Assembly: GCA_902706235.1 (NCBI GenBank) | Contig: CACSJR010000003.1 | Span: 248,001 to 312,000 of the forward strand | DNA from: Citrobacter sp. 18056 | GTDB lineage: Bacteria > Pseudomonadota > Gammaproteobacteria > Enterobacterales > Enterobacteriaceae | Direction: 5' to 3' | DNA: 64,000 nucleotides | Shown here: in pieces, positions 56,177 to 64,000 of the stretch | How the letters are laid out: each line of letters begins with the position of its first letter | Numbering within the stretch: the first letter of the stretch is position 1 | The notes under the pieces: model-generated | The model's input: the letters and a program-made list of their open reading frames with translations, nothing else | Told to the model about the DNA's origin: nothing | Databases searched by the model: none | Translations under genes and position numbers: made by a program

Positions 56177-57202
56177 ATGATCACCATTCGTGATGTGGCC
56201 CGCCATGCGGGTGTTTCCGTCGCGACCATTTCCCGCGTGCTGAATAACAGCCCGCTTGTCAGTCCTGAAACCCGGGAAATCGTAATGAAAGCCGTCTCGG
56301 AGCTGGGGTATCGGCCCAACGCCAACGCGCAGGCGTTAGCGACCCAGGTCAGCGACACCATCGGCGTGGTGGTGATGGACGTGTCGGATGCGTTTTTCGG
56401 GGCACTGGTAAAGGCCGTCGATACCGTTGCTCAGCAGTTTCAGAAAAACGTGCTGATCGGCAACAGTTATCACGAAGCGGAAAAGGAACGTAACGCCATT
56501 GAGGTGCTGATCCGCCAGCGCTGCAATGCGTTAATTGTGCATTCTAAAGCATTGAGCGACGCAGAAATCAGCGAGTTCCTCGAGCACATCCCCGGCATGG
56601 TGATGATTAACCGCATTGTGCCTGGCTATGAACATCGCTGCGTTGGGCTGGATAACGTCAGCGGCGCAATGATGGCGACCAGGATGCTGCTTAATCAAGG
56701 GCATACCCGCGTGGGTTATCTGGCCTCCAGTCATGGTATTGAAGATAACCAAATGCGTCAGGAAGGCTGGCTGCGCGCGATGAGCGAGCAGGGCATTGTT
56801 GCGCCGGAATCCTGGATTGGCACCGGCTCACCGGATTTGCAGGGTGGCGAAGCGGCGATGGTCGAGCTGTTGGGACGCAATCAGGGCCTGACGGCGGTGT
56901 TTGCCTACAACGACAACATGGCGGCCGGGGCGCTGACGACGCTGAAGGATAACGGTATTGCGGTGCCGCAGCATCTGTCGCTCATTGGTTTTGACGATAT
57001 TCCGATTGCCCGTTACACCGATCCGCAGCTGACGACGGTGCGATACCCGATTGTGTCGATGGCAAAACTGGCGACGGAACTGGCATTAATGGGCGCGGCG
57101 GGGAAGCTGGATCCTTTGGCAACTCACTGTTTTATGCCGACCTTAGTGCGTCGTCATTCGGTGGCATTGAAGCAATCTGTGGGGTCGATCACTAACTTAT
57201 AA
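56177..57202 (+). CDS. galS: GalS, isorepressor of the galactose regulon
   Basis: A 341-residue LacI-family repressor: N-terminal helix-turn-helix [20 protein letters not shown] and a sugar-binding domain; [19 protein letters not shown] is typical of GalR/GalS. It represses mgl and itself, released by galactose or fucose. ATG 56177 with AGGA eight bases upstream; GTG at 56171 would add only two residues. C-terminus a few residues shorter than E. coli GalS (346). Upstream of mglBAC. Confidence 0.95.
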   Translation: MITIRDVARHAGVSVATISRVLNNSPLVSPETREIVMKAVSELGYRPNANAQALATQVSDTIGVVVMDVSDAFFGALVKAVDTVAQQFQKNVLIGNSYHEAEKERNAIEVLIRQRCNALIVHSKALSDAEISEFLEHIPGMVMINRIVPGYEHRCVGLDNVSGAMMATRMLLNQGHTRVGYLASSHGIEDNQMRQEGWLRAMSEQGIVAPESWIGTGSPDLQGGEAAMVELLGRNQGLTAVFAYNDNMAAGALTTLKDNGIAVPQHLSLIGFDDIPIARYTDPQLTTVRYPIVSMAKLATELALMGAAGKLDPLATHCFMPTLVRRHSVALKQSVGSITNL

Positions 57203-57211
57203 AGTGCCGTG

Positions 57212-57227
57212 ATGTAACCGCTTTCAA
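57212..57227. promoter_or_regulatory. GalR/GalS operator of mglBAC
   Basis: ATGTAACCGCTTTCAA matches the gal operator consensus at 10 of 12 fixed positions, immediately upstream of the CRP site. Confidence 0.8.
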
Positions 57228-57229
57228 TT

Positions 57230-57272
57230 TGTGAGTAAATTCACAGTATCTTAACATTTGCCTGTCTATGAT
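57230..57272 (+). promoter_or_regulatory. CRP-dependent promoter of mglBAC
   Basis: TGTGAGTAAATTCACA (57230-57245) has both perfect CRP half-sites. -10 TATGAT lies at 57267-57272. The site centre (57237.5) is 41.5 bases from the predicted start near 57279, the class II position, and no good -35 is present. Confidence 0.88.
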
Positions 57273-57485
57273 GTCAGCGTTTGTAAGGCTGAAACACTAT
57301 GTAACGGTGATTAATCACTTTTAGTAGTGCAATAAAGCGATAAGCAATCAATTAAACGCACGTTGGAGCGTTACCGAACACGGAAGAGGATTTTTGGATT
57401 AATTTTACTTCGGCGGTCAGTAACAATTCATTAACGTTGTGCCTGCCGACATAAGCTACCCTGCATAAAAATAACCGGAGATACC

Positions 57486-58484
57486 ATGAATAAGAAGGTG
57501 TTAACCCTGTCCGCTGTGATGTCTTGCATGTTGTTCGGTGCCGCTGCTCATGCAGCTGATACCCGTATCGGCGTAACCATCTACAAATATGACGATAACT
57601 TCATGTCTGTGGTGCGCAAAGCAATTGAGAAAGACGGCAAAGCAGCGCCAGACGTTCAGCTGCTGATGAACGACTCGCAAAACGACCAGTCAAAACAGAA
57701 CGACCAGATCGACGTACTGCTGGCGAAAGGCGTGAAAGCGCTGGCCATCAACCTCGTTGACCCGGCTGCGGCAGGCACCGTAATCGAAAAAGCACGTGGT
57801 CAGAACGTGCCGGTGGTGTTCTTCAATAAAGAGCCGTCCCGCAAAGCGCTGGACAGCTATGACAAAGCCTTCTACGTCGGTACTGACTCTAAAGAGTCTG
57901 GTGTGATCCAGGGCGATCTGATTGCTAAACACTGGGCGGCTAACCCAAATTGGGACCTGAATAAAGATGGTCAGGTTCAGTTCGTGCTGCTGAAAGGCGA
58001 GCCGGGTCACCCGGATGCTGAAGCGCGTACCACCTACGTTATCAAAGAGCTGAACGCGAAGGGCCTGAAAACCCAGCAGCTGCAGTTGGATACCGCAATG
58101 TGGGATACCGCTCAGGCGAAAGACAAAATGGACGCATGGCTGTCCGGCCCTAACGCTAACAAAATCGAAGTGGTTATCGCCAACAACGATGCGATGGCAA
58201 TGGGCGCAGTTGAAGCTCTGAAAGCACACAACAAATCCAGCATTCCTGTGTTTGGTGTGGATGCGCTGCCAGAAGCCCTGGCGCTGGTGAAATCCGGTGC
58301 AATGGCCGGTACTGTGCTGAACGATGCAAACAACCAGGCGAAAGCAACCTTCGATCTGGCGAAAAACCTGGCTGATGGCAAAGAAGCCGCTGCGGGTACC
58401 AACTGGAAAATCGAGAACAAAGTGGTTCGCGTTCCTTACGTTGGCGTCGATAAAGACAACCTGGCTCAGTTCATCGGTAAGTAA
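57486..58484 (+). CDS. mglB: MglB galactose/glucose-binding protein
   Basis: A 332-residue periplasmic protein with a 23-residue signal peptide (cleavage after GAAAHA). Binds galactose and glucose for MglAC and for the chemoreceptor Trg. The calcium loop DLNKDGQVQ and hinge regions ([20 protein letters not shown]) are as in E. coli MglB, the same length. First gene of mglBAC; a hairpin follows its stop. Confidence 0.97.
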   Translation: MNKKVLTLSAVMSCMLFGAAAHAADTRIGVTIYKYDDNFMSVVRKAIEKDGKAAPDVQLLMNDSQNDQSKQNDQIDVLLAKGVKALAINLVDPAAAGTVIEKARGQNVPVVFFNKEPSRKALDSYDKAFYVGTDSKESGVIQGDLIAKHWAANPNWDLNKDGQVQFVLLKGEPGHPDAEARTTYVIKELNAKGLKTQQLQLDTAMWDTAQAKDKMDAWLSGPNANKIEVVIANNDAMAMGAVEALKAHNKSSIPVFGVDALPEALALVKSGAMAGTVLNDANNQAKATFDLAKNLADGKEAAAGTNWKIENKVVRVPYVGVDKDNLAQFIGK

Positions 58485-58503
58485 TTTTATTTCAGTGTAT
58501 ATC

Positions 58504-58529
58504 TCCCGTGCTGGATAGTCAGCACGGGA
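58504..58529 (+). other. Hairpin between mglB and mglA
   Basis: TCCCGTGCT and AGCACGGGA form a 9-bp stem with 8-base loop, 20 bases after the mglB stop and followed by AAAATATT. Probably a partial terminator or 3' stabiliser that keeps the binding protein in excess over MglA and MglC. Confidence 0.6.
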
Positions 58530-58555
58530 AAATATTAGCGCAGCCAGGGTTAACT

Positions 58556-60076
58556 ATGGTCAGCAATAAAACAGAATCGTCAGGTGAAATCTTGTTGGAA
58601 ATGAGCAATATCAACAAGTCATTTCCTGGCGTCAAAGCGCTCGATAATGTTAATTTAAAAGTCCGCCCTCATTCCATTCATGCATTAATGGGAGAGAACG
58701 GTGCTGGCAAATCGACATTATTAAAATGTTTGTTTGGGATCTACCAAAAAGATTCCGGTAGTATTATTTTTCAGGGAAAAGAGATTGACTTCCATTCCGC
58801 GAAAGAAGCACTTGAAAACGGTGTTTCGATGGTGCACCAGGAATTGAATCTGGTTCTCCAGCGCTCGGTGACGGATAATATGTGGTTGGGACGCTATCCG
58901 ACCAAGGGTGTATTTGTCGACCAGGACAAAATGTACCGTGATACCAAAGCGATATTCGATGAGCTGGATATTGATATTGATCCTAACGCTCGCGTGGGAA
59001 CATTATCCGTATCGCAAATGCAGATGATCGAAATTGCTAAAGCGTTTTCGTATGACGCCAAAATTGTCATTATGGATGAGCCGACGTCTTCCTTAACGGA
59101 AAAAGAAGTCAATCATCTGTTTAAGATTATCCGTAAACTGAAAGAGCGTGGCTGCGGTATTGTTTACATCTCGCATAAAATGGAAGAAATTTTCCAGCTA
59201 TGCGATGAAATCACCATCCTGCGTGACGGACAGTGGATCACCACTCAGCCGCTGGAAGGGCTGGATATGGACAAGATCATCTCGATGATGGTGGGCCGTT
59301 CACTGAACCAGCGCTTCCCGGATAAATACAACACGCCGGGTGAAACGATCCTTGAGGTACGTAACCTCACCTCGCTACGCCAGCCGTCAATTCGTGACGT
59401 TTCCTTTGATCTGCGTAAAGGGGAAATCCTCGGTATCGCGGGTCTGGTGGGGGCGAAGCGTACCGACATCGTGGAAACACTGTTTGGTATCCGCGAAAAG
59501 TCAGGTGGCACAATAACCCTGCACGGTAAGAAAATTAATAACCATAGCGCGAACGAAGCCATTAACCACGGTTTCGCGCTGGTGACGGAAGAGCGTCGTT
59601 CGACAGGGATTTACGCATACCTGGATATCGGTTTTAACTCACTGATTTCGAATATCAAAAATTACCGCGGCAAAGTGGGCCTGCTGGATAACTCCCGCAT
59701 GAAGAGCGACACCCAATGGGTAATCGACTCAATGCGTGTAAAAACCCCTGGGCACCGGACGCAAATCGGTTCGCTTTCCGGTGGTAACCAGCAGAAAGTC
59801 ATTATTGGACGCTGGTTATTAACGCAGCCGGAAATTTTAATGCTGGATGAACCAACGCGCGGAATTGACGTTGGCGCTAAGTTTGAAATTTATCAGCTGA
59901 TTGCGGAGCTTGCGAAAAAAGAGAAAGGGATAATTATTATCTCTTCTGAAATGCCTGAGCTGCTGGGTATTACTGACCGTATTCTGGTAATGAGTAATGG
60001 TATGGTTGCCGGCATTGTTGACACTAAAACGACTACGCAGAACGAAATATTACGTCTTGCGTCTTTGCACCTTTAA
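58556..60076 (+). CDS. mglA: MglA, ATPase of the galactose importer
   Basis: A 506-residue sugar ABC ATPase with two nucleotide-binding domains: the first has Walker [10 protein letters not shown] and the second the degenerate loop GLVGAKRTD with signature [10 protein letters not shown], the usual asymmetry of this family. Start [16 protein letters not shown] at 58556 gives the E. coli length (506). Operon mglBAC. Confidence 0.96.
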   Translation: MVSNKTESSGEILLEMSNINKSFPGVKALDNVNLKVRPHSIHALMGENGAGKSTLLKCLFGIYQKDSGSIIFQGKEIDFHSAKEALENGVSMVHQELNLVLQRSVTDNMWLGRYPTKGVFVDQDKMYRDTKAIFDELDIDIDPNARVGTLSVSQMQMIEIAKAFSYDAKIVIMDEPTSSLTEKEVNHLFKIIRKLKERGCGIVYISHKMEEIFQLCDEITILRDGQWITTQPLEGLDMDKIISMMVGRSLNQRFPDKYNTPGETILEVRNLTSLRQPSIRDVSFDLRKGEILGIAGLVGAKRTDIVETLFGIREKSGGTITLHGKKINNHSANEAINHGFALVTEERRSTGIYAYLDIGFNSLISNIKNYRGKVGLLDNSRMKSDTQWVIDSMRVKTPGHRTQIGSLSGGNQQKVIIGRWLLTQPEILMLDEPTRGIDVGAKFEIYQLIAELAKKEKGIIIISSEMPELLGITDRILVMSNGMVAGIVDTKTTTQNEILRLASLHL

Positions 60077-60091
60077 GATCAGGGGCTCCTC

Positions 60092-61102
60092 ATGAGTGCG
60101 TTAAATAAAAAAAGTTTTCTCACTTATCTGAAAGAAGGCGGCATTTACGTTGTTCTTTTGGTATTACTGGCCATCATTATTTTCCAGGACCCCACGTTCT
60201 TAAGTCTGCTGAACTTAAGTAACATTCTGACTCAGTCATCTGTCCGTATTATTATCGCCCTCGGCGTCGCCGGGCTGATTGTGACCCAGGGCACAGACCT
60301 TTCTGCCGGTCGTCAGGTGGGCCTGGCGGCGGTTATCGCGGCCACGCTGTTGCAGTCCGTCGATAACGCTAACAAGGTGTTCCCGGATTTGGCGACGCTG
60401 CCAATTCCAGTGGTGCTGCTGATTGTCTGCGCCATCGGCGCGGTGATTGGCCTGGTGAACGGGATTATCATCGCTTACCTGAACGTGACGCCGTTTATCA
60501 CCACGTTGGGTACGATGATCATCGTGTACGGGATTAACTCCCTGTACTACGACTTCGTTGGCGCGTCGCCGGTGTCGGGCTTTGACTCGCACTTCTCGAC
60601 GTTTACCCAAGGGTTTATTGCGCTCGGGACATTCCGTCTCTCGTACATCACCTTCTACGCGTTAATTGCGACGCTGTTTGTCTGGGTGCTGTGGAACAAA
60701 ACCCGCTTTGGTAAAAACATTTTCGCCATCGGCGGTAACCCGGATGCAGCACGCGTATCCGGCGTTAACGTTGCCCTGAACCTGCTGATGATTTACGCGC
60801 TGTCTGGTGTGTTCTACGCCTTCGGCGGGATGCTGGAAGCAGGCCGTATCGGCTCGGCAACCAACAACCTCGGCTTCATGTATGAGCTGGATGCGATTGC
60901 CGCCTGCGTGGTCGGCGGGGTGTCATTCAGCGGCGGCGTCGGCACGGTTATCGGCGTAGTGACCGGTGTCATCATCTTTACCGTCATCAACTACGGTTTG
61001 ACCTATATCGGCGTTAACCCGTACTGGCAATATATTATCAAGGGCGGCATCATCATCTTCGCTGTGGCCCTTGATTCACTGAAGTATGCCCGTAAGAAGT
61101 AA
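60092..61102 (+). CDS. mglC: MglC, permease of the galactose importer
   Basis: A 336-residue inner-membrane permease (E. coli length) of the ribose/galactose ABC family with about 8-10 helices; GTDLSAGRQVGLAAVIAATL and AIGGNPDAARVSGVNV are family motifs. Begins 15 bases after mglA. Confidence 0.96.
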   Translation: MSALNKKSFLTYLKEGGIYVVLLVLLAIIIFQDPTFLSLLNLSNILTQSSVRIIIALGVAGLIVTQGTDLSAGRQVGLAAVIAATLLQSVDNANKVFPDLATLPIPVVLLIVCAIGAVIGLVNGIIIAYLNVTPFITTLGTMIIVYGINSLYYDFVGASPVSGFDSHFSTFTQGFIALGTFRLSYITFYALIATLFVWVLWNKTRFGKNIFAIGGNPDAARVSGVNVALNLLMIYALSGVFYAFGGMLEAGRIGSATNNLGFMYELDAIAACVVGGVSFSGGVGTVIGVVTGVIIFTVINYGLTYIGVNPYWQYIIKGGIIIFAVALDSLKYARKK

Positions 61103-61121
61103 TCTTTCGTGTAGCAGCGAT

Positions 61122-61152
61122 AAAAACCCGCCGTGAGAACGGTGGGTTTTTT
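61122..61152 (+). terminator. Intrinsic terminator of mglBAC
   Basis: AAAAACCCGCCGT-GAGA-ACGGTGGGTTTTTT, 19 bases after the mglC stop. Confidence 0.88.
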
Positions 61153-61357
61153 CGTTTATCATCAGAGGGATAAGTGTCTGTATAAATTTAAACAAATTAT
61201 TACTCCGGTTGTTATTTCACCTTTGGCAGAATTTGTCCTCAAATGCCTTTTCTGATTGTGGCTTTCCGCACGGGAATATCCCGCCTTAAGCAACCGTATT
61301 TCCTGCCGTAAACAAGAAAACTGCCACGTCTGCCGTGATATCAACATTGAGTAATTC

Positions 61358-62725
61358 ATGAACTATAGCGAAAAAATTGTACAAGAATGGATGGAGTTTT
61401 CCGGCGTTCTTCCCGAACCCGCATTGGTGACGTTAACTGCGATCGCGGAAGAAAAAGCGGGCACATTGGCCGATGCGTTTTACGACATCATGCTCACCGA
61501 TCCGCATGCCAGCGCATACATCAGTTCTGACGTCGTGCAGTCCCGTCTTCGCAACTCAATGAAAAAGTGGATTATCAACGCGCTGACTCTGAAAGGGGAA
61601 GAACTGCTCGGGTTTGCCGCCCATCAGTATGAGATTGGCAATATCCACTCACGCGTGGGCATTCCGGCAAGCCTGGTGCTGAAAGGTATGCGTATCATTA
61701 CTCAGGAAATGCTGACCTATATTCAGTCACTGGCATTAGAGCCGCAAACCAGCGTGCTGATGCAGAAATATGTATCGGTCTCGATTCAGATTGCCAGCGA
61801 GCTGATGACCTATGCCTATGAAAACTATCAGCTCAACGAAGCGAAGAACGAAGAGTCCTACCGCATCTCCAACCTGATTGATAATCCTGAACTCGAAAAA
61901 GGCAAACAGCAGGCGGCGCTGTTTAACTGGGAAAACGGGCTGATGTACGCGCTGGTATCACGCACCAGTAATATCCAGTCTTATCTGCTGAACGACTCGG
62001 AGTTTGGCCTGTGGTTTCGTCACAAATGCGGCCAGCATTTTGGCAATAAGCCGGAAATTTCTAAGATTGGGATGCTGATTGAAGAGATTGACGGCATGCT
62101 GCAAAAAACCGCCAATACCGAAGGCAGCGCGCTGGAGTATATTCAGTCGTTATTAAGCGATATTCGCGCGAAAACGATGATCATCAATAACTTATTCACA
62201 TCACTGTTTGAAGATGCCACGCGTCTGGAAAATGGCAAAGATGCGTTAACCAAACTGCTCAACCGTCGCTTTATGTCCACCATTCTCAAGCATGAAGTAA
62301 AGCTGGTGATGGAGAATGGGCGCAATTTATCGGTGGTGATGCTGGATATCGATCACTTCAAGAAAATCAACGATACCTGGGGCCACTCTGCGGGCGACGA
62401 AGTATTGCGTCATCTGGCGACGATCCTGAGCGATAATACCCGCGCCAGCGACTACGTGTTCCGCTACGGCGGGGAAGAGTTCATGATTGTGTATCTGGAA
62501 TACAGTAAACAGCAGACGCTCAATTTTGTTGAGTCTATTCGCGAGAAGATTTTCAATTCGCCGTGCGAGATGCCTGACGGCTATAAGCTGCAACTGAGCG
62601 CCTCGTTTGGCGTCAGTCACTATCGCGGCCACCCGGATTACCAAAAACTGGTGGATGAAGCGGACAAAGCGCTGTACGAAGCGAAAAACACCGGCCGTAA
62701 CAAGGTTGTGGAGTTTAAAGCCTGA
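61358..62725 (+). CDS. Globin-coupled diguanylate cyclase (DosC-like)
   Basis: A 455-residue protein with the layout of E. coli DosC/YddV (460): N-terminal sensor globin (about 1-150), a middle helical domain, and a GGDEF domain (about 300-455). Heme residues align: proximal His97 (IGNIHSRVGIP; DosC His98), distal Tyr42 and Leu64 (DosC Tyr43, Leu65). The catalytic motif is GGEEF at 371-375 with inhibitory-site RASD at 362-365. Predicted to make c-di-GMP under oxygen control. E. coli has preTA-yeiS here, and dosC sits with dosP; no dosP is adjacent in this window. Confidence 0.9.
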   Translation: MNYSEKIVQEWMEFSGVLPEPALVTLTAIAEEKAGTLADAFYDIMLTDPHASAYISSDVVQSRLRNSMKKWIINALTLKGEELLGFAAHQYEIGNIHSRVGIPASLVLKGMRIITQEMLTYIQSLALEPQTSVLMQKYVSVSIQIASELMTYAYENYQLNEAKNEESYRISNLIDNPELEKGKQQAALFNWENGLMYALVSRTSNIQSYLLNDSEFGLWFRHKCGQHFGNKPEISKIGMLIEEIDGMLQKTANTEGSALEYIQSLLSDIRAKTMIINNLFTSLFEDATRLENGKDALTKLLNRRFMSTILKHEVKLVMENGRNLSVVMLDIDHFKKINDTWGHSAGDEVLRHLATILSDNTRASDYVFRYGGEEFMIVYLEYSKQQTLNFVESIREKIFNSPCEMPDGYKLQLSASFGVSHYRGHPDYQKLVDEADKALYEAKNTGRNKVVEFKA

Positions 62726-62740
62726 CCTGCCTGTACCTGC

Positions 62741-62758
62741 CCGCCGGTGCGCCGGCGG
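62741..62758. terminator. Hairpin between cyclase gene and sanA
   Basis: CCGCCGG-TGCG-CCGGCGG in the 40-base gap between convergent genes; no strong T-run, so a weak or bidirectional terminator. Confidence 0.5.
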
Positions 62759-62765
62759 TCATCAT

Positions 62766-63510
<745 letters not shown>

Positions 63511-63570
63511 TCAGGCTACTGTACCCGCGGGGCAATCGCAAGAAACAGTAGTTTAATTGGGGGGATTTTC

Positions 63571-63599
63571 AACAGAGCGGGCAAAACGCCCGCTCTGTT
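63571..63599 (-). terminator. Hairpin after cdd
   Basis: AACAGAGCGGGC and GCCCGCTCTGTT form a perfect 12-bp stem with a 5-base loop, immediately after the cdd stop. Downstream sequence is GAAAATCC on the minus strand, so the U-tract is missing. Confidence 0.6.
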
Positions 63600-63602
63600 G
63601 TA

Positions 63603-64000
63603 TCAGGCCAGTAGCGTGCGGTCGATATTCTGACAGCCCAGCGCTTTAAGAGTCGCGACGGTAGCATCCCACTGAATCAACGGCGCATCGGCGCGTTCGG
63701 CCAGCATTGCGCGCTGAATGTCCGGATAATCGTAACCGTTCAGGCTCAGCAGGTTCAATGCGCCCTGTAACGGCGGCAGCGTCGGGTTGAATGCGGCGTT
63801 CTCGGCGTAGCTGCCAGAGAAAATCGTACCGTCGTGCAGCTCCAGCGCTACGCCGGACGGGGACTTGCTGTACGGCGCATGACAATGGTTGGCAGCCTGG
63901 ATCGCGGCCTGGGTCAGCGCATCGCCATCCAGCGGATAACCGTGGTCCTGCGCATCCATCAGCAGGGTTTTGATATCCAAATCTTTCGGGCCAAACGCGT
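63603..64000 (-). CDS. cdd: Cytidine deaminase, C-terminal part (cut by window edge)
   Basis: Deaminates cytidine and deoxycytidine to uridine forms in pyrimidine salvage. The frame is open to the window end ([20 protein letters not shown]), so this is the C-terminal 132 codons of a roughly 294-residue enzyme. The catalytic zinc domain is outside the window; the visible part is the C-terminal pseudo-deaminase domain with [37 protein letters not shown] at 63980 is internal, not a start. Confidence 0.95.
   Translation of the reverse strand, partial: AFGPKDLDIKTLLMDAQDHGYPLDGDALTQAAIQAANHCHAPYSKSPSGVALELHDGTIFSGSYAENAAFNPTLPPLQGALNLLSLNGYDYPDIQRAMLAERADAPLIQWDATVATLKALGCQNIDRTLLA

Overview
The window is chromosomal DNA of a member of the Enterobacteriaceae close to Escherichia, Citrobacter, Enterobacter and Leclercia; the genus is not resolved. 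Most proteins are recognisable orthologs of E. coli K-12 proteins of near-identical length, and their order is that of the apbE-to-cdd stretch of E. coli, read in the opposite direction. No phage, insertion sequence, CRISPR array or plasmid function was seen. Both edges cut genes: apbE at the left (C-terminal part only) and cdd at the right (C-terminal part only).

Layout. 1-4.1 kb: apbE, the adaptive alkylation-response genes ada-alkB behind an Ada operator, and the ABC exporter yojI. 4.1-6.8 kb: an accessory pair, a MgtE magnesium channel and a STAS-less SulP permease, whose 3' ends overlap. 7-9.9 kb: mqo, eco, a 32-residue YoaK-like membrane peptide and tRNA-Pro(GGG); the nap-ccm-narP block found here in E. 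coli is absent. 9.9-18.1 kb: yejM, yejL, yejK, rplY, radD, rsuA, bcr and yejG. 18.1-27.2 kb: the yejABEF peptide importer, pdeN, mepS and lpxT. 27.2-33.4 kb: yeiR, yeiQ, a divergent uxuA, a REP pair, yeiP, yeiW and setB. 33.8-40.8 kb: the fructose operon fruBKA with two Cra operators, yeiL, then rihB-nupX for nucleoside salvage; psuKGT is missing. 40.8-47.7 kb: nfo, yeiH, yeiE, lysP and the Fur-regulated siderophore receptor cirA.

47.7-52.0 kb holds the most unusual content. It is a four-gene cassette between cirA and fghA: an organophosphate:phosphate antiporter-family carrier, a phosphoserine-phosphatase-like HAD enzyme, and, divergently, an L-serine-dehydratase-like Fe-S enzyme followed by an XRE-type regulator. 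Key phosphate-binding and phosphoserine-binding residues are conserved in the carrier and phosphatase. This suggests a route in which an external phosphorylated hydroxyamino acid such as O-phosphoserine is imported, dephosphorylated and deaminated to pyruvate and ammonia. The dehydratase carries changes at conserved positions, so its substrate is open.

52-64 kb: fghA, a YbfB/YjiJ-type MFS carrier, folE, yeiB, then galS and the mglBAC galactose transporter with clear GalR/GalS and CRP sites, a DosC-like globin-coupled diguanylate cyclase where E. coli has preTA-yeiS, sanA, and cdd.
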